Of a stretch of 23,599 nucleotides of DNA, positions 15,796-23,570 are shown one piece after another. Location: assembly GCA_026645575.1 (NCBI GenBank), contig JAPKMW010000139.1, positions 1 to 23,599 on the forward strand, in the 5' to 3' direction. This DNA is from Caldilineaceae bacterium (GTDB lineage: Bacteria; Chloroflexota; Anaerolineae; Caldilineales; Caldilineaceae). Positions within the stretch are counted from its first letter, which is position 1. Every line of letters begins with the position of its first letter. The position numbers and the translations under genes are program-made. The notes beneath the pieces are model-generated. The model saw only the letters and a list, made by a program, of their open reading frames with translations, made no database searches and was not told the origin of the DNA.

Positions 15796-16709
15796 TATAC
15801 ACTCTTTCTCAAACGGGGATTGGCCCATTCGTCAAGACCCTGGGAGATGAGAAAGAGGCCGACGAAGAGCATCAGAATGATCACAATCGGCGGCGCCCAC
15901 CACCACCACCAGCCATTGATCAGCGAAGCGTACCAGATATTCCAGTAGATGGTCATGCCTAGCGTGTTCGCCTCAAAGGGGCCTAAACCCAGCGCTTCCA
16001 GGCCGATGGAGGCCAGCACTGCGCCCGAAACAGAGGAGACAAAGACGGCCACGATAAAGGGTGCCAGGTTGGGCATCATCTCGCGCACAATGATTTCGGG
16101 GCCACTCATGCCGGTAAAGCGGGCCAATTCGACATAGTTCTGTTGGCGGATCACCAGCACCTGCGAGCGTAGCACCCGCGTGGGGCCAAGCCAGGAGAGC
16201 GCCGCGATGATCAGCGCCATCATCTCCACCGACATATCCCACGGCACCGAAATGGCAATGATCACCAGTACAATCAAAGGGGGGATCGTCCGCAAAATAT
16301 CAACCGTGGAACGAACCAAGGTGTCGAACGCACCGCCATAGTAGCCGCTGAAAAAGGCCAGAAGCGTGCCAATGGCGACGCCAATGGCGCCGGCAATGAC
16401 GCCAATGCGGATGGTCTGCGGCGTCCCCTCCACCATCACCGCCAGAATATCTTTGCCCAGCCGATCAGTGCCTAGCCAATGCTCGGCGGAAGGCGGCTGG
16501 CTGGGTCGGTAGGCCAATGGTCGCGCATCATCGGGTACAGTGACGTTGGCCCCGACTACGACAAAGATCGCGATCAAGAGCAGCAAAATCGTGCCGGAGA
16601 TCAGCGAAGGATTGCGCCGCAGATAAAGGAAAAAGTTCCGCAGTCGCTTGGAGGGCGGGGGCGCCGCGCGCGGCGGGCTTGTCGGTTGGTTCACGGCTTG
16701 CGTCGTCAT
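15795..16709 (-). CDS. ABC transporter permease, OppC/DppC type
   Basis: A 304-residue inner-membrane protein. A cytoplasmic N-terminus is followed by a first membrane helix (SLISGTILLLLIAIFVVVGA) and the OppC N-terminal motif HWLGTDRLGKDILAVMVEGT. Further helices follow, with the EAA-like coupling loop ARFTGMSGPEIIVREMMPNL. It forms the translocation pore with the OppB-type permease. The C-terminal part has an unusual tryptophan run (NGWWWWWAPP) just before the last helix. It starts 18 nt after the OppB-type stop and shares its stop with the next start. Confidence 0.92.
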   Translation of the reverse strand: MTTQAVNQPTSPPRAAPPPSKRLRNFFLYLRRNPSLISGTILLLLIAIFVVVGANVTVPDDARPLAYRPSQPPSAEHWLGTDRLGKDILAVMVEGTPQTIRIGVIAGAIGVAIGTLLAFFSGYYGGAFDTLVRSTVDILRTIPPLIVLVIIAISVPWDMSVEMMALIIAALSWLGPTRVLRSQVLVIRQQNYVELARFTGMSGPEIIVREMMPNLAPFIVAVFVSSVSGAVLASIGLEALGLGPFEANTLGMTIYWNIWYASLINGWWWWWAPPIVIILMLFVGLFLISQGLDEWANPRLRKSV

Positions 16710-16727
16710 ATCTGTTTCTCAGCCACC

Positions 16728-17735
16728 TTATTCACTTCGGTAGTTAATGCGCGGGTCCAGCAGTGGATAAACCAGATCGATGACCAGCATGGTAAAGGCG
16801 ACACTCAGGATAACCAGGAAGACAATGCCCTGAATGACAAACCAATCGAACCCGCGCACCGCTTTGAGCAGGAGGCTCCCCACGCCAGGGTAGGAGAAGA
16901 CAACTTCGACCAGGATGGCGCCAGAGATGATCGTCCCCAGCGAAAGTGCCAGCCCAGTGAGTTGGGGCAGAATGGCGTTGCGCATGGCGTAGCGATAGAA
17001 GATGCGCTTATCCTTCAACCCTTTGGCCTCCGCTTGCAACATGTAGTCCTCGCCATGAATCGTTACCATCATGGAGCGCATCCCCATCGCCCAGAAGCCG
17101 ATTTGCGCCAGGACAATGGAGAGGGCGGGCAAAATCGCATGATAGAGAATATCCAACACAAAATCAAGGCTGAGGTTCGGAATTTTCTGCGTGCTAAAAC
17201 CGCCGACGAGGGGGAAGATCGGGATGCGGAAGGCAAAGAGGTAGACGAGTAGAATCCCCATCAGGTAAAAAGGCACAGCGGAAAAGGTGAAAAACGCCGG
17301 GAAGATTGTGCGCAGAAAGAAGGGCGCTTTATCCCACGCCAACAGCGCGCCGACAAAGGTGCCGACGCCAAAGCTGATCAACGTCGCCACTAGGAGCAGG
17401 CCAACCGTCCACGGCAGGGTGCGCTGGATACTGCCAATCACGCTCGATGGGTATTCGGAGATGGAAACGCCAAAATCGAGACGCGCCATGTCGCCTAGAT
17501 AATTGATGTACTGCCGCCAGAGCGGCTGATCCAGGCCGAACTTCTCATTGTAGGTGTCCATCAGAGCTTTGGCATCTTCGTCGCTGACGCTGACATTTTC
17601 GGTTGCCAATTGGAACAACTTCTGCCGGACAGGGTCTTGACCAGACATGCGCGGGAAGAAGAAGTTGATCGTCGCCGCAATGAAGGCGACAACGAGGAAC
17701 TGAAAGACTCTTTTTACAAAGTAGTTAATCGTCAT
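16728..17735 (-). CDS. ABC transporter permease, OppB/DppB type
   Basis: A 335-residue inner-membrane permease starting MTINYFVKRVFQFLVVAFIA, the characteristic N-terminal helix of this family. A periplasmic loop (SGQDPVRQKLFQLATENVSV...) is followed by about five more helices and the coupling-loop sequence RNAILPQLTGLALSLGTIIS. I chose the ATG at 17733-17735 over one 25 codons upstream, because the upstream extension is not family-like and AGGA lies about 6 nt before the chosen start. A large palindrome at 17813-17870 separates it from the binder gene, so its message level may be lower than that of the binder. Confidence 0.92.
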   Translation of the reverse strand: MTINYFVKRVFQFLVVAFIAATINFFFPRMSGQDPVRQKLFQLATENVSVSDEDAKALMDTYNEKFGLDQPLWRQYINYLGDMARLDFGVSISEYPSSVIGSIQRTLPWTVGLLLVATLISFGVGTFVGALLAWDKAPFFLRTIFPAFFTFSAVPFYLMGILLVYLFAFRIPIFPLVGGFSTQKIPNLSLDFVLDILYHAILPALSIVLAQIGFWAMGMRSMMVTIHGEDYMLQAEAKGLKDKRIFYRYAMRNAILPQLTGLALSLGTIISGAILVEVVFSYPGVGSLLLKAVRGFDWFVIQGIVFLVILSVAFTMLVIDLVYPLLDPRINYRSE

Positions 17736-17812
17736 AGCAGATCCTACGAAGTTGGCAGAATGGCTCGTGAACCGATCTCCACACGCTGGTGTTTTGGACA
17801 ATGAGTGCATAT

Positions 17813-17870
17813 CGGTAGTAAAGACTTTAGTCTTTCCCGGTGCTGGGAAAGACTAAAGTCTTTACTACCG
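17813..17870. repeat. 26-bp perfect inverted repeat between binder and permease genes
   Basis: Bases 17813-17838 are exactly mirrored by 17845-17870 around a 6-base loop (ggtgct). The arm has the core gtagtaaagactttagtctt. In the transcript it gives a very stable hairpin starting 11 nt after the binder stop codon. No T-run follows on the minus strand, so it looks more like an mRNA-stabilising 3' hairpin or REP-type palindrome than a full terminator. The arm itself is nearly self-complementary (aaagact/agtcttt). Confidence 0.9.
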
Positions 17871-17881
17871 TTCAAGTCACT

Positions 17882-19681
17882 TTATTGCGCGTCGGTCGCC
17901 TGTAGCTGCATCATAGTGTAGGGGAAGCCGGTGTGCATCCAGATGCCGTTCATGTACGGTTCGTCGGCGGTAGAGGGCCAGTTGCTCCAATAGCGCCCGT
18001 TATTGCCGGTGCGGTTGTAGAACTGGAGCAGCGGCACTTCCGGCAGGTCGCGCAGCCAGATGTCCATGGCCGAGCGCTCAAGCGTGCGGATCTGCTCGTC
18101 GGTGGTTGCCGTCGCCATCTCGGTCACAATGGCATCAAATTCCGGGTTGGAATATTGGGAGAAGTTGCCGCCGCCGCCGATGCTGCCGGTTGTGTAGAGC
18201 AGCAGCGTGCGGTAGATGTCACCGGACATGGAGCCGTTGTGGCCGAAGAGACCGCACTCGAAATCGCCCGCGTTCAAGCGGGTGCCGATGTCGGGCGGCT
18301 GGGAGAACGAGGTCTCGATCCCGGCCTGCTTGAGCATCTCCACCAGGACGGGGCCTGAGTCGGAGAAGTGAGGCAGGCTGATGACGTTACACTTAATGCG
18401 ATCCCCGCTGGCATCGGCCCAGTAGCCTTCGCCATCCTTGGTGTAGCCCGCTGCGGTCAGGCGAGCGTCGGCATCCGCGGCATCGTAGCGGCCCTGATCA
18501 TATTGGGCCGACAACTCGGCCAAATTGTCCATGCTCGCCTGTAGGCCGTTAAAGGGCGGAAAGGGCCAAACGGACTTCTGACCATTGCCGTTGAAGGCAA
18601 AGTCGATCAACTTGTCTCGGTCAACGTAGCGGTTGATCGCCCAGCGCACGTCTGGGTTGTCCAGGTGCTTGACTTTGACATTGATGAACATTGAGGTCGG
18701 CCACCACGAGACCATGCCGTAGGGGCCTTCGCGGCCGGTCCAGGTCGTCGCGTCCGGGTTTTGCTCCAGAATCTGTTCGATCAGGTCAACGCGAATGTCG
18801 TGCGTCTGGTCGATCTCGTTGCGGATCAACGCCGTGGCTTGCGCCTGTTGATCGGGCATAAAGAGCATGACGAAACGCTCGATATCCGGCAGTTCGACAA
18901 CGCCGGTGCGACAGGCCCACCACTCATCACAAGTTTTGACGCGGTCAAGAATGCGGCGCGTATCGTCGGCGTAGGCGAAGCGCCACGCACTGGTCGTCAC
19001 CGGCCCTTTGCCCTCGTTGTAGGCGGTGTACTCGGCCCAGTTCACATCCTTCCAGATATGTTCCGGCACAATAAAGGTCGCCGAATCGCCCTTGGCGACA
19101 ATCACCTCGTCATGGAAGCGCGGCGAAGGAGAGTTAAAGGTGATCTTAACCGTAAGATTGTCAACGACCTCCGCCGCCTTAACAAAGGTCTGGAAGATCC
19201 CACCCTGGCGCACATTGCCACCCTGGTCGCGCAGCGTGTTGAGCGTGTAGGCGACATCGTCGGCGGTAAATGGCTCGCCATCGCTCCAGGTGATGCCATC
19301 GCGCAGTTGGTAGGTGAGTTCGGTTTTGTCGTCGTTGTATTCCCAACTGACAGCCAACCACGGGTACTGGTGACCGTTCAGCATGTCAGCATAGACCAGC
19401 GGTTCATGGAACAGGCCGACGCCCTGTTGATGAGTGCCGCCCAAGTTGTAGGGACTCCACATCTCCGGCGATAAAAATTGGCCGAGGTGGGCGACGATCA
19501 AGGTGCGGTTGCGGGGTACTTCAGCTATCCCGGCGACTGGTTCCGGGGCCGGCGCGGCGCTTGCTCCTGTATCAGCGGCGGGCGCGGCTGCGCCACCGCC
19601 AGTTGGCGCGGGCGCCGCGCAGGCGTTCAACAGCAGCAACACGAGCGTCAAACAGAGCGAAATCAATTTCGTCCACTTCAT
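17882..19681 (-). CDS. Solute-binding lipoprotein, family 5 (peptide/oligosaccharide)
   Basis: A 599-residue binding protein of an Opp/Dpp-type importer. The signal is MKWTKLISLCLTLVLLLLNAC with lipobox LNAC, cysteine at 21. A low-complexity Ala/Pro/Gly linker follows (22-50). The family-5 fold is clear from LTYQLRDGITWSDGEPFTAD with DVAYTLN, from WAINRYVDRDKLIDFAFNGN and from the C-terminal LERSAMDIWLRDLPEVPLLQ. Family 5 binds oligopeptides but also cello-, xylo- and manno-oligosaccharides in thermophiles, so the ligand is open. A strong AAGGAG lies 8 nt before the ATG. It is first in the operon, behind a TTGACT-17-TAGAAT promoter and a leader of about 105 nt. Confidence 0.93.
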   Translation of the reverse strand: MKWTKLISLCLTLVLLLLNACAAPAPTGGGAAAPAADTGASAAPAPEPVAGIAEVPRNRTLIVAHLGQFLSPEMWSPYNLGGTHQQGVGLFHEPLVYADMLNGHQYPWLAVSWEYNDDKTELTYQLRDGITWSDGEPFTADDVAYTLNTLRDQGGNVRQGGIFQTFVKAAEVVDNLTVKITFNSPSPRFHDEVIVAKGDSATFIVPEHIWKDVNWAEYTAYNEGKGPVTTSAWRFAYADDTRRILDRVKTCDEWWACRTGVVELPDIERFVMLFMPDQQAQATALIRNEIDQTHDIRVDLIEQILEQNPDATTWTGREGPYGMVSWWPTSMFINVKVKHLDNPDVRWAINRYVDRDKLIDFAFNGNGQKSVWPFPPFNGLQASMDNLAELSAQYDQGRYDAADADARLTAAGYTKDGEGYWADASGDRIKCNVISLPHFSDSGPVLVEMLKQAGIETSFSQPPDIGTRLNAGDFECGLFGHNGSMSGDIYRTLLLYTTGSIGGGGNFSQYSNPEFDAIVTEMATATTDEQIRTLERSAMDIWLRDLPEVPLLQFYNRTGNNGRYWSNWPSTADEPYMNGIWMHTGFPYTMMQLQATDAQ

Positions 19682-19734
19682 GCCGTCTTCTCCTTCTCTG
19701 GTAAGCTTGAGTTAACACTGGATTGAGGAATGTG

Positions 19735-19766
19735 ACAGATTGCTTTAATTACAGATTGCTTTAATT
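19735..19766. repeat. Tandem 16-bp direct repeat in the binder leader
   Basis: acagattgctttaatt occurs twice head to tail (19735-19750 and 19751-19766), between the predicted transcription start and the Shine-Dalgarno site of the ABC operon. It may be a recent slippage duplication or a tandem operator. Confidence 0.7.
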
Positions 19767-19793
19767 ATCGTGTAGGGAATAACGCATAAGTTA

Positions 19794-19822
19794 ATTCTAC
19801 ACGCTTAGCACCTGCAAGTCAA
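19794..19822 (-). promoter_or_regulatory. Predicted promoter of the ABC uptake operon
   Basis: On the minus strand TTGACT (19817-19822) is followed after exactly 17 nt by TAGAAT (19794-19799). Transcription would start near 19787. The tandem 16-bp repeat lies 20-50 nt downstream, a position where a bound repressor could block elongation. Confidence 0.65.
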
Positions 19823-19862
19823 ATCAGGATAATACAATTGCTGACCCCTTCCTTGTCCTTTG

Positions 19863-21218
19863 CTAACAGTGAGTCTGCTGAAATTCCGGCAGCGCCCGTT
19901 CGACAATGCGCGACATGCCATCTTCCACTGAATAGGAGTCGAGGACAATATCCATCATCTCTTGCTGCACGGCGCTGTTCACTGTATCCCAACCGGCGGC
20001 GCGGCGATAAGTTGTCGAGAGTTCCTGCGCCTGCTCAGCCCAGAACTGACCAAACGACCAGTCGCCAAAAAGGGTGGAACGCTGATCCGTGAAAGTAGCG
20101 GAGGTTAGATAAGGACGATAAGCAGGAACGACGCCGGACGCACCATAGAGGGTTGCGCCTTCCTGGCTGGCAAGGGCATAGTGCATAAACTGCAGGGCGC
20201 CTTCGGGGTTGAGCGCCACCTTGGGTATTACCAATTGGCCACCGCCCCAAACGCCTGTGCGGTGCAGGATGTCATTCCCGCCCGGCAGAGGGGCAATACG
20301 CCACTGACCAAGCCCATCTTCCTCGCCGCTGTTCTGTAGATTGGTCTCCCAAGTGCGGCGTACCCCAGCAGGGGCAAAGTCACCAATCAATTTACCTTCC
20401 TTCAGGGCCTGCCAATAAGCGGGCTGCTGCCAATCAACGGCCAAACCGCCGCCCGCTTCCCATAGTTGTTTAACCAGATGCATAGCGTGGATCCCCTTTT
20501 CATCGCCTATTGTAATCGTAGCGCCATCTTGACTGACAGCACTGCCGCCCATCTGGTGTAAAAGCAAGAAAAAGAGGGGGGGCCACCCGTCAGGCGGAAA
20601 GCAGAAGCTATACAAGCCCTGCTCGCGTAAGGTAGCAGTCATTTCGATAAAGGCGGACCAGGTTAACGCCGCCAGATCGCGCCCTTGCCAGCCCAGCGCC
20701 TGGAGCCGATCCTGGCGATAATACCACCCGCTGACACCAAGATCAGCCGGCCAGCCGATGTAACTTTCATATGGCGCGATCAAGCTTTCTGCACTTTTTG
20801 CAGGATGATAGTTTGCTAATTCTGGCGTGATCTGTTCGGTTAGCTTAGTTAATTGTCCTAAACAACCCCATCGCTGCGCCAGCGCGGATTCTACCCAGTA
20901 GAGATCCGGCTGGTCAACACCAGCGACCAGCACAACTTTCATCTTTTCAACATGATCAGCCGGGTGGAGCGCTTGCCATTCGATTTCCGGGTGCGCGGTT
21001 GTAAAACCTGCCGCGACCAGATTTATTGGGTGTTGCTCATCACCCCAGAAGATCAGGGTTTGTCTTTCGGTGGAGGGGGTAGTCACATCCGGTTGATCGG
21101 AGGGTATCGCAGACGCCGAACAAGCGGCCAACAAAGTGCCGCCAGCAACAGCGCCAATCAGCAGTAGAAATTGGCGACGACTTTGAAAAGCAGTGGATTG
21201 TTGAAGATTAGGTTGCAT
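19863..21218 (-). CDS. Tat-type solute-binding lipoprotein, family 1 (sugar-type)
   Basis: A 451-residue extracellular binding protein. The signal has a twin-arginine motif (SRRQFLLLIG, residues 13-22), a hydrophobic stretch and lipobox LAAC with cysteine at 33, so it is probably exported folded and lipidated. LIFWGDEQHPINLVAAGFTT followed by AHPEIEW, the DLYWVESA strand and the GGGQLVIPK region are typical of family-1 ABC binders for sugars, glycerol phosphate or similar. No permease or ATPase gene of that class lies nearby, and it is not in the same family as the preceding operon's binder. It may serve permeases encoded elsewhere. An AAGG lies 6 nt before the ATG, and a MITE-like element ends 27 nt upstream. 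Confidence 0.88.
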   Translation of the reverse strand: MQPNLQQSTAFQSRRQFLLLIGAVAGGTLLAACSASAIPSDQPDVTTPSTERQTLIFWGDEQHPINLVAAGFTTAHPEIEWQALHPADHVEKMKVVLVAGVDQPDLYWVESALAQRWGCLGQLTKLTEQITPELANYHPAKSAESLIAPYESYIGWPADLGVSGWYYRQDRLQALGWQGRDLAALTWSAFIEMTATLREQGLYSFCFPPDGWPPLFFLLLHQMGGSAVSQDGATITIGDEKGIHAMHLVKQLWEAGGGLAVDWQQPAYWQALKEGKLIGDFAPAGVRRTWETNLQNSGEEDGLGQWRIAPLPGGNDILHRTGVWGGGQLVIPKVALNPEGALQFMHYALASQEGATLYGASGVVPAYRPYLTSATFTDQRSTLFGDWSFGQFWAEQAQELSTTYRRAAGWDTVNSAVQQEMMDIVLDSYSVEDGMSRIVERALPEFQQTHC

Positions 21219-21228
21219 GGATAACCTT

Positions 21229-21255
21229 GTTCTAACAGACTTAATACACTGTCAA
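21229..21255 (-). promoter_or_regulatory. Possible hybrid promoter using a -35 box inside the MITE end
   Basis: TTGACA within the left terminal repeat (21250-21255) faces outward toward the family-1 binder. TAGAAC (21229-21234) lies 15 nt downstream, in host sequence. The spacing is shorter than ideal, so activity is uncertain. Confidence 0.3.
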
Positions 21256-21381
21256 CTAAGGTTTTCGGTATTCTCGTAGGGGCATGAGGGCGGGCGAGGC
21301 CAATCATTTTCGGTGTGGCCAAGGGTTCGCCCGCCTTCATGCCCGGCCAACCGTATACCGAAAAATTTAGTTGACAGTGTA
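21245..21381. mobile_element. MITE-like element with 27-bp terminal inverted repeats
   Basis: The ends 21245-21271 and 21355-21381 are inverted repeats matching at 25 of 27 positions, beginning tacactgtcaactaa. Inside them 21280-21297 (gggcatgagggcgggcga) pairs with 21327-21344, with one G-U pair, and ggcc pairs with ggcc further in. The whole 137 bp therefore folds into one long hairpin with no coding capacity. The outermost TA at both ends fits a TA target duplication as made by IS630/Tc1-mariner transposases. This points to a non-autonomous element, but the parent IS is not in the window. Confidence 0.7.
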
Positions 21382-21382
21382 G

Positions 21383-21526
21383 TTAACCGAAGATCCAACA
21401 CCGGAAAACATGCCAGTTGATGAAGAAGATCCTTCACTTTATTGGGTGCCTGCGCCGAGCGGTCATCTCGTTTTTTATGAAATTATTGATGAACGACAAA
21501 TCATTCGCATTGTACGGATCGAGTAG
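21383..21526 (+). pseudogene. Fragment resembling the C-terminus of a ParE/RelE-type toxin
   Basis: An open frame runs from the right edge of the MITE-like element to a TAG at 21524-21526. From the ATG at 21410 it would be 38 residues, ending SGHLVFYEIIDERQIIRIVR-IE. The pattern (hydrophobic strand, FYE, polar turn, IIRIVR) resembles the last beta-hairpin of RelE/ParE toxins. The N-terminal two thirds expected of a toxin are absent and there is no Shine-Dalgarno site. The element may have inserted into or beside a toxin gene. The match is short, so another origin is possible. Confidence 0.4.
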
Positions 21527-21606
21527 CAGGCACTGGGTAGCAGGCACTGGGTAGCAGGCACTGGGTAGCAGGCACTGGGTAGCAGGCACTGGGTAGCAGG
21601 CACTGG
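21523..21606. repeat. Six exact tandem copies of a 14-bp unit
   Basis: The unit gtagcaggcactgg is repeated six times without any change (21523-21536, then every 14 bp to 21606), followed by a partial gtag. The first copy overlaps the stop codon of the toxin-like fragment. It lies between that fragment and the convergent VanW gene. Identical copies suggest a young, slippage-prone minisatellite. Positions 21611-21650 hold nothing I can name. Confidence 0.95.
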
Positions 21607-21650
21607 GTAGGCTGTCATTCGAATTAGCCGATGCTTGCTTTCTCTAATAT

Positions 21651-23510
21651 TTACGGGCCTTCCGCTGGTGCGTTTGCGCCTGTGATCACCGTAGTGGTTG
21701 TCAGCGTCGCCGTGGCTGCCGGTGTAGGAATCTCCGTCCCCGGCGCCACCAGATAGACCGCCCGCCAGGGTTGGTAGCGACTGACCACCGTGTCAGTGCG
21801 GGTGGTGCCATTCTCCACGATGGTGCGCGTCACGGTGACGGTCATGCCTTTCTGTTCCCACTCCACTTGCTTTTGTTGACCGGGGGCCAGGGATTCATCC
21901 ACACGGTATTCCGGTGGTGCGGGTTCTTTGACCTCGCTTTGCACAGGTTCGCTAATGGTAACTTGGCGGTTGGGTTTTGTGCCATAGAAGTTAAAGGCCA
22001 TCACCCCGTTATCAACATCAACTACGGGATCAACCAGCAGGTAGGCATTGGTGTCGTTGCGGAAGCGGAAATCAACACTGGGCGTGTAAATAGTCGCATC
22101 CAAGCCTGGTTCACCATACCAACCGACGACATAGCCATGATTGTAGCGCTCGACAATCGACAACCCGCCATTGTAAGCAGCCCGAAAGAGCGTAGTGCTG
22201 ACTTGACAGACGCCGCCGCCAACGCCGGTTGCTGTTTGGTCGCCCCAGATGATCAACGAATCCTCAAAGCCGTTAGCCGCACTAACATCTTCCACCCCTT
22301 CATTAAAGCTAAAGATTTCACCTGGCGGAATCACCAGCCCCTCAAACTTTTCAGCGGCCACAACAATATTACGGACACGGGCGGCGCTGCTGCCCTTGAA
22401 ATAGCTGACACCGCTGGCAACCAACTCACGAATCCCCATTTCGGCAATGCGATTCATATCAACCGCCGGCGGCGCTTCTACCATCACCAAGCGCGCCTGT
22501 GTACCATGCGCGGCCACGGTTTCGCGTATGGACGCCAACGTTGCTTCAACATCCAATCGGCGCCCCATCTGACTCTGTTGCAATACCGTGACGCCGCCAG
22601 TGTTGGGGTTGAAACGCAGGCGCGCATCTTGTGGTGCAATGTCGAGTTGCTGCGCCCAAGCGGTCAACTTCTGGCGCAAAGCCGCTTCATCCAGTTGGAA
22701 CGGGTCGCCATGCGGCATGAACTGGCGGAGCAAGACCGGGTCAAGCGCCAGTTGCAGGCCATAGCGTTCATCCGACAATTGCACCGGCGCCGGGAAGGAG
22801 GCCAGGGCAACGGTTTCGGCTGCGGTTGGGGCAACGGCAGCCGGCGCCGGCAGGTCAACGGTGGTTAAGGGCAAGCGCACCAGCGCGGTTGCCGGATTTT
22901 CTTGTAAGGTGGTCAATAACTGGTTGAGCGTGGCGGCAACATCCACCTCGACCCCCGGCACCGCCGGCAGCGCTACATCACCAAGCTGGCGTGCGGCCTG
23001 TCCAGGATGGCGTACCTGGCCGGCAATTGCGCTCACGGCTTGTTGCAAATGGGTTGGGTCAAAGGTGGTTGTCGGTCGAATATCGGTGCGACCCCAGAGG
23101 GCGCCAATCTGCGATACCGCCCGTTGCACCCAACCACCCTGGCGCCCAACCAGGTACGCTTGATTGACGGCGCCCAACAAATCGGTCTGTGTTGCCAACT
23201 GCTCGGACGCCAGCGGCCATTGTTGATCCTGATAATAGAGACTGACAGCCGGCGCCGGGTACGCCTCGACATGTTTGGTCAAGGTGCGCAAGGCGGCGGC
23301 GCGCGTCATCCCCCCCACTGCGACACCGGCGACTTGGACGCCGCCATAGATGCGGTTGACATGCCAGAATTGCCAGCCGATCCCCCCCCCAACCGCAGCC
23401 AACAATAGCAGCACAAAAAAGAGAACGGCAAAATCGACCGGCGACCGTTCCAACCGGCGGCGCATCTGCGGGGGCAACGTTGTACGGGGGAAAGGCAGGG
23501 TTGATTGCAT
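21651..23510 (-). CDS. Membrane-anchored VanW-family protein with G5 domain
   Basis: A 619-residue protein. A short basic cytoplasmic N-terminus (RRRLERS) precedes one membrane helix (about 27-50). Residues 60-350 resemble YoaR-type putative peptidoglycan-binding repeats, including the RLVMVEAPPAVDMNRIAEMG end. VanW spans about 366-495 with IPPGEIFSFNE and GVGGGVCQVSTTLFRAAYN, the family signature. A G5-like domain follows (about 517-580: VKEPAPPEYRVDESLAPGQQ), then a Pro/Thr tail. VanW proteins are associated with glycopeptide resistance clusters but are mostly of unknown role, and this is unlikely to be a resistance gene. The ATG at 23508-23510 has GAGAAG 5 nt upstream. An extracytoplasmic cell-wall role is inferred. 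Confidence 0.9.
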   Translation of the reverse strand: MQSTLPFPRTTLPPQMRRRLERSPVDFAVLFFVLLLLAAVGGGIGWQFWHVNRIYGGVQVAGVAVGGMTRAAALRTLTKHVEAYPAPAVSLYYQDQQWPLASEQLATQTDLLGAVNQAYLVGRQGGWVQRAVSQIGALWGRTDIRPTTTFDPTHLQQAVSAIAGQVRHPGQAARQLGDVALPAVPGVEVDVAATLNQLLTTLQENPATALVRLPLTTVDLPAPAAVAPTAAETVALASFPAPVQLSDERYGLQLALDPVLLRQFMPHGDPFQLDEAALRQKLTAWAQQLDIAPQDARLRFNPNTGGVTVLQQSQMGRRLDVEATLASIRETVAAHGTQARLVMVEAPPAVDMNRIAEMGIRELVASGVSYFKGSSAARVRNIVVAAEKFEGLVIPPGEIFSFNEGVEDVSAANGFEDSLIIWGDQTATGVGGGVCQVSTTLFRAAYNGGLSIVERYNHGYVVGWYGEPGLDATIYTPSVDFRFRNDTNAYLLVDPVVDVDNGVMAFNFYGTKPNRQVTISEPVQSEVKEPAPPEYRVDESLAPGQQKQVEWEQKGMTVTVTRTIVENGTTRTDTVVSRYQPWRAVYLVAPGTEIPTPAATATLTTTTVITGANAPAEGP

Positions 23511-23542
23511 AGGATCTTCTCGCTTACTGATAAACGCAAAGG

Positions 23543-23570
23543 TTAGTAATAACCGCATTGTTGAAAACAA
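23543..23570 (-). promoter_or_regulatory. Weak promoter-like element of the VanW gene
   Basis: On the minus strand TTGTTT (23565-23570) is followed after 16 nt by TACTAA (23543-23548), about 33 nt before the chosen ATG. Both boxes are imperfect. Confidence 0.35.

Noticed and set aside
16479..17252. A 257-codon plus-strand open frame opposite the two permease genes.
   Set aside because: It spans the junction of two well-supported minus-strand membrane-protein genes and is highly charged, as expected for the complement of hydrophobic codons.
18761..19474. A 237-codon plus-strand open frame opposite the family-5 binder gene.
   Set aside because: It is a shadow of a well-supported gene and shows no recognisable domain.
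21158..21437. Short minus-strand open frames across the MITE-like element.
   Set aside because: They are made largely of the element's inverted repeats and have no homologous features; the DNA structure is the better explanation.
21523..21606. CRISPR-like array.
   Set aside because: The 14-bp units are directly contiguous with no spacers, so this is a simple tandem repeat.
21771..22868. A 365-codon plus-strand open frame opposite the VanW gene.
   Set aside because: The minus-strand frame carries the VanW and G5 signatures; the plus-strand product has no recognisable features and no start signals.
21651..23510. Vancomycin resistance determinant.
   Set aside because: VanW-domain proteins are common outside resistance clusters, and no vanH/A/X-like or vanRS-like genes are present.
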